A stretch of DNA of 64,000 bases from Gluconacetobacter azotocaptans (GTDB taxonomy: Bacteria > Pseudomonadota > Alphaproteobacteria > Acetobacterales > Acetobacteraceae). Below the pieces are notes generated by a model. The model did not search any database, was not told the origin of the DNA, and saw nothing but the letters and a program-made list of their open reading frames with translations. The stretch is taken from contig NZ_JABEQF010000003.1 in NCBI RefSeq assembly GCF_014174355.1, positions 62,001 to 126,000 on the forward strand, given 5' to 3'. Positions 31,250-40,077 of the stretch are shown piece by piece. The translations under genes were made by a program, and so were the position numbers. The number at the start of each line of letters is the position of its first letter. The stretch's first letter is position 1.

Positions 31250-31908
31250 CCCTGGATCTGTCCGACGAATACGTCCTGTCCGCCATGGCGGCCCCGGACG
31301 ACGAAGCCGCCCCCGACGAGCCCGGCCTGATCGTGCTGGACGAGTCGATCGAGTGGAAGGGGACCCGCTACACGGAACTGCGCCTGCGCGAGCCGCTGGT
31401 GGCCGAGGTCCTGTTCTCGACCAGGGTCATGGGTGCGCGGGCCACACGATCGACGGCCTACGCGGCGCAGCTTGATCTGGTGGCCCGTGTTGCCAAATGG
31501 CCAGCGGCGGCGATCGACAGGCTGCCGGTCAGGGCCCTGGACCGCGCGGTGGCCTACGTCACCGATTTCGAGGAAAATGCCCGCCGGCCTGCGGATGAAG
31601 ACCCCGACTTGTCGTCCGATCTCCGCCTGGTCCTGTCTCCGCCGGTCCAGGCAGTCGGGCAGGACCATGGCGACATGGCCTTGCATGAACCGACCGTCGC
31701 TCAGCGCAAGGCCTATATCGCCCGCACCGCACGCGAAACGCCCGAGGCCTTCGTGCAGGGGGAAATCGACCTGGTCGCTGCCGTCAGCGGCTGGCCGATG
31801 GCCGCCGTCCTGAAAATGCCGATCGGGAAATTCGCGCAGGCGGCGGATTACCTGACCGGTTTTTTTACACGTGGCCCGCGAACTGGGCCGAATTACCGGG
31901 CGAGCTGA
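31246..31908 (+). CDS. Tail assembly chaperone, Mu gp41-like, 220 aa (zero frame)
   Basis: Helps load tail tube on the tape measure. The conserved segment YTELRLREPLVAEVLFSTRV is followed by LDLVARVAKWPAAAIDRLPV; a second, diverged copy of that helical part (IDLVAAVSGWPMAAVLKMPI) occurs near the C-terminus, so the domain is partly duplicated. The frame contains the slippery heptamer T TTT TTT at 31860-31866, after which a -1 extension stays open to 32045. Confidence 0.85.
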   Translation: MTLDLSDEYVLSAMAAPDDEAAPDEPGLIVLDESIEWKGTRYTELRLREPLVAEVLFSTRVMGARATRSTAYAAQLDLVARVAKWPAAAIDRLPVRALDRAVAYVTDFEENARRPADEDPDLSSDLRLVLSPPVQAVGQDHGDMALHEPTVAQRKAYIARTARETPEAFVQGEIDLVAAVSGWPMAAVLKMPIGKFAQAADYLTGFFTRGPRTGPNYRAS

Positions 31909-32045
31909 GCCGCTTTTTCACGGGCTGGACCCGGATCGAAGCGGAGAGCCTGACCGGAACGGCGATGCTCGAATGGGTTGAGCAAGCCAACCGCATCGGC
32001 GAACAGCAGAAGAAAGCGGCAGAGAATGGCAAACGTCGGCGCTAA
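31866..32045 (+). CDS. -1 frameshift extension of the tail assembly chaperone (GT-like)
   Basis: Has no start of its own. It begins at the slippery site after codon 207 of the chaperone and adds 59 residues (YTWPANWAELPGELSRFF, then helical to GEQQKKAAENGKRRR), giving a 266-residue product. Tail chaperones of lambda, Mu and P2 types use this arrangement. It ends inside the tape measure gene. Confidence 0.8.
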   Translation, partial: YTWPANWAELPGELSRFFTGWTRIEAESLTGTAMLEWVEQANRIGEQQKKAAENGKRRR

Positions 32046-33990
32046 GGTCACGATCTCGGCCGTCGACCGCGCGTCGGCGATCGTGGACCGGATCAACGGA
32101 CGGCTGGACCGGATGCGCGCGCCGGTCGAGCGCCTGCGGTCATCGTTCGGGCGCTTTGCCCACCTGTCGGGCCTCAGCACGCTGAACAACGGCATGGCGC
32201 GCGTCGGGCGCTCCGCCCTGGGTGTCTTCCGCACCATGGGGCAGATCGTGCCGGTCCTCGGCACGATCACCGGCGCGGCCAGCGTGGCGGGCGTCTACCG
32301 CCTGGCGACGGCCTGGGCCGAGGTCGGCACCCGGCTGGGCACTGCCGCCCGCGCCATGGGCATGGCGCCGAAGCGGTTGCAGTCCATGCGCGGCGCGGCC
32401 GAACTGGCGGGCGGATCGGGCGATGCCATGGGCGACGCACTGCAGCAGCTCTCCACCACCAGGTGGGAAGCCGCGAACGGCTTCGCGCCCGAGGCCGCGG
32501 CGCAGTTCCAGGCGCTGGGAATCTCCCTGCGCGAATTGCAGACGATCGCGCCTGATAAGATGTTCGAGCGCATCGCCCAGAAAATTCGCGCCATCCGCGA
32601 CCCCGCCGCGCGCACGATCGCGGCGTTCGCCGCGTTCGGCGGGGCCGCGCAGGGGCTGATGCCGATCCTGAATGAAACGGAAGATCAATATCAGGCCGAT
32701 GTCCGCCTTGCGGACAAGTATGGCGCCTCGACAGAACGCAACACCGACGCGGCCAGGCGGTTCAATCATTCCTTCGTGGCACTGCGCCTGGCGTCGGAAG
32801 GGTTCGGCGACAGCCTTGCCGAATCGCTATCCCCCGCGCTGGAAGATCTGAACGGCTTCTTCGCGGACCTGATCAACAATAATCGGGAATGGATCTCGCA
32901 GAAGGCCGGAGAATATGCCCGCGACTTCGCGCGGTGGATGCGCAATGGGGGCTGGCAGGAGATCAAGGATCGCATCCATCGCGTCTATGACGAGATTTCC
33001 GGCGTAGTGGACGGGCTGGGGGGCTGGCTCGACACCGCCAAGCAGATTGCGATGATCGGGGCCGAGTTGTGGGGCGCCAGCGTCGTGCTCCGCATCGGAC
33101 AGGTCGGCATGGCCATTCTGTCCCTGGCGACGTCATACCGCACCCTTCAGGCCGCGAAAGAGGCCGCAGCGGCGGCGGGAGGAGCCTCGTCGGTTGCCAA
33201 GGGGGGCGTTCTCGCTGCCGTGGGCCGCTTCGGGTTGGGCGCCGCCAAACGGACCGCCTTGGGCTGGGCGGCCTACGAGGCGCTACATCCTTCTTATACC
33301 GCATCAAACGACACGCTTTCGTCGGACCTGCGCCGGTCGCTCCGCAGCGACCCTACGAAAAACGATGGTCTGTTCGGCATCTACGCCCGGAGCGTCGCAG
33401 CAATCGAACATGCCCGTTATGACCAGATGGGTGGCGCCGGAGGCGCCTACGCCGGGCGATACCAGATGGGCAGGGGCGCCATCACGGACGCGGCACGTTG
33501 GCTGCACGAGGCCGTGCCATCGCAGGCCCAGTTTCTGAACGATCCCGGAATGCAGGAACGGTTTTTCCGCGCTTATACTGCGTCCAATCAGGCGACCCTG
33601 AATGCCTATAGCGGGTCCTTCAGGAGAATGACCGACCAGCAGAGGCTGGAGGTTCTGGGCTACGCCCACAACCAGGGCGCCGGGGCGGCGCTGACCTTCC
33701 TCAGCACCGGGAGGGTCGGATCTGATGCCAATGGCACGCCTGGGACAGCCTACTCCGACCTGATTGCCAGAAATCTGGCGGCATCCGCCCCGCCCGTCAC
33801 CGTCCCGCCCGGCAACGTCAACGGCCCTAGTCTTGCAGACGCGATCGCGCTTTTAAGGGTCGAGATCCGTCACGAAAACGCCCCGCCCGGGTCGACCGTC
33901 CGGGCCACGTCGGCCAGCCCGGGCGTGCGGGTGTCATCCATCAGCCAGAGCCGGGCGATGACGCCGGAGCTATCGGGGGGAGGTTTGTAA
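32026..33990 (+). CDS. Tape measure protein with lysozyme-like domain, 654 aa
   Basis: Sets tail length. It has an N-terminal helical region (about 1-110; ASAIVDRINGRLDRMRAPVE), hydrophobic stretches around 75-105 and 340-400, and a peptidoglycan-hydrolase-like domain at about 455-575: AIEHARYDQMGG, AYAGRYQMGRGAI and LGYAHNQGAG, in the style of transglycosylase/lysozyme folds, with a Glu in AIEH as possible catalytic acid. The domain would help local cell-wall opening at infection. ATG at 32026 lies within the frameshift extension. Confidence 0.88.
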   Translation: MANVGAKVTISAVDRASAIVDRINGRLDRMRAPVERLRSSFGRFAHLSGLSTLNNGMARVGRSALGVFRTMGQIVPVLGTITGAASVAGVYRLATAWAEVGTRLGTAARAMGMAPKRLQSMRGAAELAGGSGDAMGDALQQLSTTRWEAANGFAPEAAAQFQALGISLRELQTIAPDKMFERIAQKIRAIRDPAARTIAAFAAFGGAAQGLMPILNETEDQYQADVRLADKYGASTERNTDAARRFNHSFVALRLASEGFGDSLAESLSPALEDLNGFFADLINNNREWISQKAGEYARDFARWMRNGGWQEIKDRIHRVYDEISGVVDGLGGWLDTAKQIAMIGAELWGASVVLRIGQVGMAILSLATSYRTLQAAKEAAAAAGGASSVAKGGVLAAVGRFGLGAAKRTALGWAAYEALHPSYTASNDTLSSDLRRSLRSDPTKNDGLFGIYARSVAAIEHARYDQMGGAGGAYAGRYQMGRGAITDAARWLHEAVPSQAQFLNDPGMQERFFRAYTASNQATLNAYSGSFRRMTDQQRLEVLGYAHNQGAGAALTFLSTGRVGSDANGTPGTAYSDLIARNLAASAPPVTVPPGNVNGPSLADAIALLRVEIRHENAPPGSTVRATSASPGVRVSSISQSRAMTPELSGGGL

Positions 33991-33991
33991 C

Positions 33992-35299
33992 GTGTCCGGT
34001 GCCCTATCATCCCTGGTCAGCACGGCGGCCGAATATCTGCAATGCTCGTTCCGTGGCGTACCCTTCGCGGTTGTGGGCAGCGGCGGGCAGCCGGGGCGGA
34101 AATTCGCGGTCCATGACTATCCCTACCGCGATACGCCCTGGGCCGAGGATCTGGGGCGCAAGGGACGGCTCTATCGCGTCCGGGGCTTCGTCACGGGCGC
34201 ACTGGCGGCGACACAGCGCGACCTGCTTGTCAACGCGGTGGAGACCAAGGGCCCAGGCCTGTTGCTGCATCCCTCGATCGGTGCAGTCCAGGCCGCATGC
34301 CTGCGCTTCGAATGGCGGGAGCGGGATGGCTATTCCGGGGTGATCGACCTGGAATTCGAGTTCCTGGAGCAGAAAAACTACCTCGGCGGCCTAGTCCTGA
34401 CGGCGTTGCATGCCGCGATCGGCGTGGCGACGCTGGCGTTCAACGCCGCATCGTCGTCCGATTACGGCAACGCCACCGCGGCGCCTATGGCCGTCGGTGC
34501 CTCGGTCGTGGCGGCGGCCGTGGACACAGCGACCAACTGGGCGGCCGGCGCGGTGTCGGCCCTGTCGTCGCCCGCCGCCTTTGCGGCGTCGGTCGCGACG
34601 GTGCCGGGCAATAATGGGCGCTATGCCAACCTCAATGCCGGCATGGTCGATCCGTCGGCGACGGTGTCCAGCGCCCTGGCGGCCTTGGGCATCAGCCAGC
34701 AGACACTGGCCGCCACGGCGGCGGCGATCGCGGACCAGGCCAGCACCGGCACGCTGGCCGCTGCCGTTCTTGCGGTGCCGGAGGCCTTGCGCACCGCGAT
34801 CCCGGACCCGGGCACCCAGATCGCGCTGCTGATGCAGCTGACGTCCTACGATCCCGCCGTGCTGGCGTCGTCGGCGCCGATCGGGGGCGCGATCGCGACG
34901 GTGCGGACGGCCACGGCGGCCCTGTGCCGCCAGGGCGCGTTGCTGTCGATCGCGACCGCCTGTTCCGACTGGCAGCCCACGTCGTCCAATCAGGCCGAGG
35001 CCCTGCGCCAGCAGGTCGGCATCCTGCTGGACAACGAGGCCACGATCGCGGCTGACGCGGGCTATGACGCCACATGGCAGGCCCTGCGCGCGTTGCGGGC
35101 CGATGTGCTGCAGGATCTGGCGCAGCGGGCCAGTCAATTGCCCGACATCATCACGGTGGAGCGCAATGCCCCGCTGCCCGCCCTGGTGCTGGCCCAGCAG
35201 GTCTATGCCAACGCCACGCGCGCCCCGGATCTGATCCAGCGGGCCAACCCGATTCATCCGGCCTTCATGCCGACCAGTTTCGAGGCGCTGTCCAGTTGA
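33992..35299 (+). CDS. DNA circularisation/baseplate protein, Mu gpN type, 435 aa
   Basis: The N-terminal domain (about 1-110; QCSFRGVPFAVVGSGGQPGR, HDYPYRDTPWAEDLGRKG) is the DNA_circ_N family found in Mu gpN, a baseplate component despite the family name. The remainder is Ala-rich and helical. Start is GTG one base after the tape measure stop. The next gene is on the opposite strand, so the HigBA pair separates gpN from gpP. Confidence 0.88.
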   Translation: MSGALSSLVSTAAEYLQCSFRGVPFAVVGSGGQPGRKFAVHDYPYRDTPWAEDLGRKGRLYRVRGFVTGALAATQRDLLVNAVETKGPGLLLHPSIGAVQAACLRFEWRERDGYSGVIDLEFEFLEQKNYLGGLVLTALHAAIGVATLAFNAASSSDYGNATAAPMAVGASVVAAAVDTATNWAAGAVSALSSPAAFAASVATVPGNNGRYANLNAGMVDPSATVSSALAALGISQQTLAATAAAIADQASTGTLAAAVLAVPEALRTAIPDPGTQIALLMQLTSYDPAVLASSAPIGGAIATVRTATAALCRQGALLSIATACSDWQPTSSNQAEALRQQVGILLDNEATIAADAGYDATWQALRALRADVLQDLAQRASQLPDIITVERNAPLPALVLAQQVYANATRAPDLIQRANPIHPAFMPTSFEALSS

Positions 35300-35306
35300 C
35301 GAGGGC

Positions 35307-35684
35307 TTACGCGGCGATCCGTTGCGGAACCAGCAGGTCGGCAGGAATGCCCCATGCCGCCCGGATTGCCGCGATCATCGTCAGGCTCAGGTCCCGCCGG
35401 CCGGCCAGCACCTCGCTGGCGCGGGGGCGCGAACCCAGCACCTGGGCCAGGTCGGCCTGCGCCAGGCCGTTCTGCTCCATGTAGAACCGCAGCACATCGA
35501 TGGGGGCGGGCGCTTCGATGGGGAAATGCGCGCGCTCATAGGCCTCGATCAACGTGGCCAGCACGTCGAACCGGTCGCCGTCCGGCGATCCGGGGGAGGG
35601 CTCGTTTTCGAAATAACGCTCGATTTCCTTGAGCGCCCATTCATGGTCCGCGTCTGTGCGGATCGGTCGAATGTCCATCATCAT
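35307..35684 (-). CDS. higA: HigA-type antitoxin, XRE HTH, 125 aa
   Basis: Antitoxin that neutralises HigB and represses the operon. The N-terminal half resembles HigA proteins that read IRTDADHEWALKEIERYF, with an XRE HTH at about 70-115 (GLAQADLAQVLGSRPRASEV, then LAGRRDLS). It lies downstream of the toxin with an ATGA overlap, the toxin-first order of higBA. Three tandem ATGs follow a GTG at 35687; start choice is uncertain by a few codons. Confidence 0.9.
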   Translation of the reverse strand: MMMDIRPIRTDADHEWALKEIERYFENEPSPGSPDGDRFDVLATLIEAYERAHFPIEAPAPIDVLRFYMEQNGLAQADLAQVLGSRPRASEVLAGRRDLSLTMIAAIRAAWGIPADLLVPQRIAA

Positions 35685-35977
35685 CACACGGTCTCCGGGT
35701 CGATGTCGTCATAATCCTTGTGTGTGCCGACAAACTTGATCAGCACGCGCTTGTGGCGATAGGCCACATGAACAATCAGCCGGTACTTGTTGCCGCCGAT
35801 ATTGAAAATCACCCGGTTGTCGCCGACGAAATCCGCGCTGTTGAACATCGCGCGGATATCGGCGGGGCCGGCCCATTCCGCCTTCGCCGCCAGGGCATAC
35901 CACGCGCGCAGCGGTGTCTCCGCCTTGGGTTCGGCGACCCAGAAGTCCCTGAGGGTTTTCAGCGCGATCACGTTCAT
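35684..35977 (-). CDS. higB: HigB-type mRNA interferase toxin, 97 aa
   Basis: RelE-superfamily toxin of the HigB_toxin family, which cleaves mRNA on the ribosome. Motifs: KTLRDFWVAEPKAETPLRAW, ADIRAMFNSADFVGDNRVIF, NIGGNKYRLIV and the family ending KFVGTHKDYDDID. It is transcribed against the late operon from a promoter flanked by two palindromes, so it can be expressed in the silent prophage. Confidence 0.93.
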   Translation of the reverse strand: MNVIALKTLRDFWVAEPKAETPLRAWYALAAKAEWAGPADIRAMFNSADFVGDNRVIFNIGGNKYRLIVHVAYRHKRVLIKFVGTHKDYDDIDPETV

Positions 35978-35987
35978 GTCGATTTTC

Positions 35988-36036
35988 TAGCATGTTCCAT
36001 TTTTGGGAACAAGAGAAATATTCCCAATTTGGGAAC
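35988..36036 (-). promoter_or_regulatory. higBA promoter and two operators
   Basis: GTTCCATTTTTGGGAAC (35994-36010) and TTCCCAATTTGGGAA (36021-36035, perfect palindrome) share GGGAA/TTCCC half-sites, about 26 bp apart. On the minus strand TTGTTC, 17 bases and TAGAAA can serve as -35 and -10 overlapping the first site. HigA is the likely ligand. Confidence 0.7.
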
Positions 36037-36053
36037 TGTGGAAGGTCACCAAA

Positions 36054-37247
36054 ATGTCAGGATTGCTGTCATCGATCGGCGACGTGCTGGGCTACGGCAA
36101 CCAGCCGTCGGACGCGGTTTCGATCGTCGTGGGCGGCGTCAAGATCACCGGCTGGACCGAGGTGCAGATCCGCTGCGGCGTGGAAATCATGCCCTGGTCG
36201 GCCGACCTGATCGCCACCGAATGGCAGCCGGACAGCCAGACCGCGGTGACGATCAACGAAGGCGACGTATGCCAGATCCTGATCGGCAACGACCCGGTCA
36301 TCACCGGATACGTGATCACGGTGGACCGCGAGATAACGCCGGACAGCCACACCGTCCATGTCGCCGTGGCCTCGAAATCGATCGACCTGGTGGAATCGGC
36401 GGCCGAGATTGCGACCTATCAGCTCAACAGCATGAATGCGCTGGCGATCATCCAGAAGCTGGCGGCGACCGCCGGCATCTCAGTCTATCCGGTGAATGGT
36501 GCCGGCAATGTCGATATCCAGATCTTTTCGATCATTCTGTCGGAAACGGCGTACGAGGCGATCGAGCGGGTGTGCCGCCTGGCCAACTGCCTGTTCTATG
36601 ATCGCCCGGACGGCAATATCACCCTTGCCCCGGTCGGCACCACAATTGTCCCGTCCGCATTCGCCCAGGGCCGGAATGTCGAGGCAGCGCGCGTGCGCGC
36701 CAGCCAGGCGGGGCGTTTCGCGTCGATCCAAGCAATCATCCAGACGCCGCTGGTGCTGACCCAGTCGCCGACCAGCAGCGACTATGTCAGCGAATTCACG
36801 GCCAAGACCAAGCCGGTCAATGCCATTGCCTACGACCAGGGCGTCACCAACACCCGGCCCTGGCGCAAGATGCTGCTGCCGATCGAGGCCGGCGACGATG
36901 CCAATTACGACTACGCCAAACGCCGCGTGCAGTGGGAATCCAACCGCCGCTACGGGCGGTCGCAAGTGATCGAACTGACCTGCGACAGCTGGCGCGACGG
37001 ACAGGGCAATCTGTGGGCGCCCAACACGGTTGCACAGGTCAGTCTGAAGGCCTTGAAGCGCGACGGGATCGAACGGCTGATCGTGGAATTGGTCTTCCGG
37101 CGCGATGAAGGGGGTACGCATTGCGATGTGACCCTGATGCCGCCCGAGGCCATGACGCCGGAACCCATCCTTCTGCCGGTGCAGCAGAATGAAGGCATGC
37201 GTGCCATCACCAGCACCGATACCGCGCCGCTGCCGGGGGGCATGTGA
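36054..37247 (+). CDS. Baseplate hub protein, Mu gpP type, 397 aa
   Basis: Hub/tail-tip protein of the gpD/gp44 fold. AVSIVVGGVKITGWTEVQI, PWSADLIATEWQ and the middle VHVAVASKSIDLVESAAE are typical of Mu gpP family proteins. ATG at 36054 with GAAGGT upstream; a longer frame from 36003 would begin inside the HigA operators and is rejected. It ends overlapping the spike gene (GTGA). Confidence 0.9.
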   Translation: MSGLLSSIGDVLGYGNQPSDAVSIVVGGVKITGWTEVQIRCGVEIMPWSADLIATEWQPDSQTAVTINEGDVCQILIGNDPVITGYVITVDREITPDSHTVHVAVASKSIDLVESAAEIATYQLNSMNALAIIQKLAATAGISVYPVNGAGNVDIQIFSIILSETAYEAIERVCRLANCLFYDRPDGNITLAPVGTTIVPSAFAQGRNVEAARVRASQAGRFASIQAIIQTPLVLTQSPTSSDYVSEFTAKTKPVNAIAYDQGVTNTRPWRKMLLPIEAGDDANYDYAKRRVQWESNRRYGRSQVIELTCDSWRDGQGNLWAPNTVAQVSLKALKRDGIERLIVELVFRRDEGGTHCDVTLMPPEAMTPEPILLPVQQNEGMRAITSTDTAPLPGGM

Positions 37248-37756
37248 CGGCGCCGCTGCGGCGCCTGGGCCAGCGCATCCTGATGGCGCTGGGCATTGCG
37301 CGCCAGATCGCAGATACCGACGAAAGCTTGACCGTTTCACGCCTCCAGGTGGTGCTGCCGGGAGGCGAAATCCGGTCGGACGTCCCGCTGCTGCAGCAAT
37401 ACGGGTTGGCAAGCCGCCCGGTGGAAGGGGCAGACATCGTTGTGATCTTCCAAGGCGGCGACCGTACGCGCGGCGTTGCCGTCGCCAGTGGGGATCAGCG
37501 CAACCGCCCGGCCGCCCTTCAACCTGGTGACGTGAGCCTTTACCATCCCCGGACCGGATCGCGAGTCTGGATGAAGTCGGATGGATCGATCCAGATCGAT
37601 CCGGTCAGCGGCAAGGGCACGATCAGCGGCAACTGGACCTTCTCCGGCACTGTCACGGCGGCCGATTTCATCGCCGACGGCGTGCATCTGACGACCCACG
37701 AACATGGCGGCGTGCAACAGGGCAACGACCAGACCGGCGCGCCCGTCACCACCTGA
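37244..37756 (+). CDS. Baseplate assembly/spike protein, Mu gp45 type, 170 aa, GTG start
   Basis: Membrane-piercing spike. The OB-like N-terminal region (LTVSRLQVVLPGGEIRSDV) leads to a beta-helical stretch (ISGNWTFSGTVTAADFIADG) and ends with H152-E-H154-G-G, the HxH motif by which such spikes hold an iron ion at the tip. This agrees with a functional contractile tail. Confidence 0.9.
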   Translation: MTAPLRRLGQRILMALGIARQIADTDESLTVSRLQVVLPGGEIRSDVPLLQQYGLASRPVEGADIVVIFQGGDRTRGVAVASGDQRNRPAALQPGDVSLYHPRTGSRVWMKSDGSIQIDPVSGKGTISGNWTFSGTVTAADFIADGVHLTTHEHGGVQQGNDQTGAPVTT

Positions 37757-37766
37757 CGGATAGAGC

Positions 37767-38267
37767 ATGGATATCGCAATATCATGGGACCCGGACACGG
37801 GAACCGGAGACTGGTCGATCATGGGCGGCGACCTGGCGCTGGGCGACGCCCTGACATCGGCGGTGATGATCTCGATCTTCACCGACCGCATCGCGCCGGC
37901 CCAGCCCGATACCACCGACGTCGCGGCCGGCATCACGGGGCCGGCCGGCCCCACGGGCAGCGCCCAGGACGACCGGCGCGGCTGGTGGGGGGACGCCTTC
38001 GCCGATGTGCCGATCGGCTCGCGCCTGTGGGAACTGGCGCGGGCCGTGAAGGCGGGCGCGACGGCGATCCCGGCGGAGGTCAAGGTCATCCTGGCTGAGG
38101 CCCTGCAATGGATGGTCGATGATGGCGTCGCATCGTCCGTGGTCGTCGATGCGTGGTGGAACCCCACCAACCGACAGGGTGTCGAGTTCAGCGTGGCAGT
38201 GACCGAGGCCATGGCATCGACACCGACCACATTCCGTTTCGCCTGGTCCTGGCAGGAACTCTCGTAA
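37767..38267 (+). CDS. Baseplate wedge protein, Mu gp46 type, 166 aa
   Basis: GP46-family/gpW-type wedge subunit: WSIMGGDLALGDALTSAVMI, IFTDRIA, and DRRGWWGDAFADVPIGSRLW are family-typical. It sits between spike and gp47 as in Mu; the next gene starts immediately after the stop. Confidence 0.9.
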   Translation: MDIAISWDPDTGTGDWSIMGGDLALGDALTSAVMISIFTDRIAPAQPDTTDVAAGITGPAGPTGSAQDDRRGWWGDAFADVPIGSRLWELARAVKAGATAIPAEVKVILAEALQWMVDDGVASSVVVDAWWNPTNRQGVEFSVAVTEAMASTPTTFRFAWSWQELS

Positions 38268-39419
38268 ATGCCCTATGCACGTCCTACCTTGACCCAGCTG
38301 CGCCAGCAGGCGGTGCAGGATGTCGTCAGCGGCGGCATTCCGGGCGTGGTCTCCCTGCTGCGCTTCTCGGTCCTGTATGTGCTGTCCATGGTCCTATGCG
38401 GGCTGGCGTGGCTGCATTACGGCTATATCGACTGGGTGTCGCTGCAATCGGTGCCCTGGACCGCGCAGGATGAATTCCTGGCGGGCTGGGCGGCCCTCAA
38501 GAACGTCTTCCTGAAGGCGGCGACGGCCGCATCGGGTCCTGTGTCATTCGCGGCAACCGGTACCTCGATCATCCCGGCGGGCACGCAGATCACCCTCACC
38601 GGCGGCTACGTCGCCACCACGACGGCCGACAGCGTCACCACCAACGGCGTGACAGTCGCGAACGCCACGATGGCGGCGGCCGGCGCGGCCGGAAACGTGC
38701 CGGCCGGCACGATTGCGACCCTCAGCAGCCCCGTCCCGGGCATCCAGACTTCGGGCACCGTGACGGCATCGTGGACCGGGGGCGCCGACATCGAGGACCA
38801 GACCTCCTTCAGAGGGCGGACCATTGCGGCCTATCAGGCAGGCGGCACCAACGGGAAGCCGGTGGACTATGTCGGATGGGCGACGGACGTCGCGGGAATC
38901 ACCCGCGCCTGGTGCGCGCCGAACGGCGCCGGCGCGGGAACTGTGGTGCTCTATATCATGCTGGACAAAGCCCAGGCTGCCCACGGCGGATTCCCGCAGG
39001 GAACGAATGGGGCATCGACCGCCGAGCCGCGTTATGCGACGGCAACCGGCGATCAGCTGACCGTGGCGGATGCGGTCAGCGTCGACCAGTCGGTCACGGA
39101 CCTGGTTATCGTTTGCTCGCCAATCGCCCAGCCGACGCCGTTCGTGATCGCCGACCTGGGCACCGCGAACACGGAAGCCAACCAGGAAGCCATTACGGAG
39201 GCGCTGCAGGACATGTTCACGCGCCTCTCCTCGCCGAAGGGCACGTGGCAGCCGCCTGGCGCGCCTTATGCGAACGGCACGATCCACCCGAACATGTGGG
39301 ACGAGGCTATTTCTGCGCTCGGACTGCCCACCTTCAGTGTCGCGTCGCCTTCGGCCCCGGTCGTTGGAGCAACGAACGGCTGCATGCCCACGCTGGGCAC
39401 CATCACCTTCGCGTCGTGA
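38268..39419 (+). CDS. Baseplate J-like protein, Mu gp47 type, 383 aa
   Basis: Baseplate_J family wedge protein. Opening PYARPTLTQLRQQAVQDV, GTQITLTGGYVATTTADSVT in the middle, and GIQTSGTVTASWTGGADIED followed by FRGRTIAAYQ are diagnostic. Length fits Mu gp47 (360). Confidence 0.92.
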   Translation: MPYARPTLTQLRQQAVQDVVSGGIPGVVSLLRFSVLYVLSMVLCGLAWLHYGYIDWVSLQSVPWTAQDEFLAGWAALKNVFLKAATAASGPVSFAATGTSIIPAGTQITLTGGYVATTTADSVTTNGVTVANATMAAAGAAGNVPAGTIATLSSPVPGIQTSGTVTASWTGGADIEDQTSFRGRTIAAYQAGGTNGKPVDYVGWATDVAGITRAWCAPNGAGAGTVVLYIMLDKAQAAHGGFPQGTNGASTAEPRYATATGDQLTVADAVSVDQSVTDLVIVCSPIAQPTPFVIADLGTANTEANQEAITEALQDMFTRLSSPKGTWQPPGAPYANGTIHPNMWDEAISALGLPTFSVASPSAPVVGATNGCMPTLGTITFAS

Positions 39420-39422
39420 GCC

Positions 39423-40070
39423 ATGGCTGCACCTGTCTTTTCGATGGCGGATTTCCGGTCCGCGATCCTGCGCCTGTTGCCCAGTGGCCCGATCTGGTCC
39501 CGCGAGCCGGGCAGCATGGCCTTCAGGCTCGCATCTGTGTGGGCACCCACGTTTCAGCGGAATGGGGCGCGGGCCGGCAACCTTCTGGTCGACGCCTTCC
39601 CGGCGACGGCGGTGGAACTGCTGCCGGAATGGGAATCAACCCTGGGTCTGCCCGATCCCTGCGCGGGCGACAGTCCAACCATCGAACAGCGTCAGGCACA
39701 GGTCGTCGCGCGCCTGACCGATACTGGTGGATCATCGGTCGCCTATTACACCGCCCTGGCGAAATCGCTTGGTTATGACATCACCATTACGCAATTCGCG
39801 CCATCGCGTTTTGGAAAGACCTTTGGCGGCACGTTCGGCGGGGACGACTGGGCCTTCGCCTGGAAAATCAGCGCCCCGCAATTCACGATCCGGCAGCGCC
39901 AGTTCGGCGACGTCTTCGGCGAACCCTATGCGACCTGGGGAAATACCGTCCTGCAGTGCGAGATCCGTACCCGCGCGCCCGCGCGGACCATCCTCATGTG
40001 GGACTACGGCGGCCAGGGCAATCCTGCCGTTCTCGGCAATTTCGAACTCGATTTCAACACGCTGACTTGA
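39423..40070 (+). CDS. Tail protein, Mu gp48 type (DUF2313), 215 aa
   Basis: YmfQ/DUF2313 family: MADFRSAILRLLPSGPIW, LLPEWESTLGLPDPC and RQAQVVARLTDTGGSS are the conserved opening, followed by a C-terminal region with repeated FGGTFGGDDW-type strands. It joins the baseplate to the fibres and starts four bases after gp47. Confidence 0.9.
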   Translation: MAAPVFSMADFRSAILRLLPSGPIWSREPGSMAFRLASVWAPTFQRNGARAGNLLVDAFPATAVELLPEWESTLGLPDPCAGDSPTIEQRQAQVVARLTDTGGSSVAYYTALAKSLGYDITITQFAPSRFGKTFGGTFGGDDWAFAWKISAPQFTIRQRQFGDVFGEPYATWGNTVLQCEIRTRAPARTILMWDYGGQGNPAVLGNFELDFNTLT

Positions 40071-40077
40071 GGGTCCA

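Noticed and set aside
36003-36053. Upstream extension of the gpP gene
   Set aside because: Would start inside the HigA operators; ATG at 36054 has a proper ribosome site.
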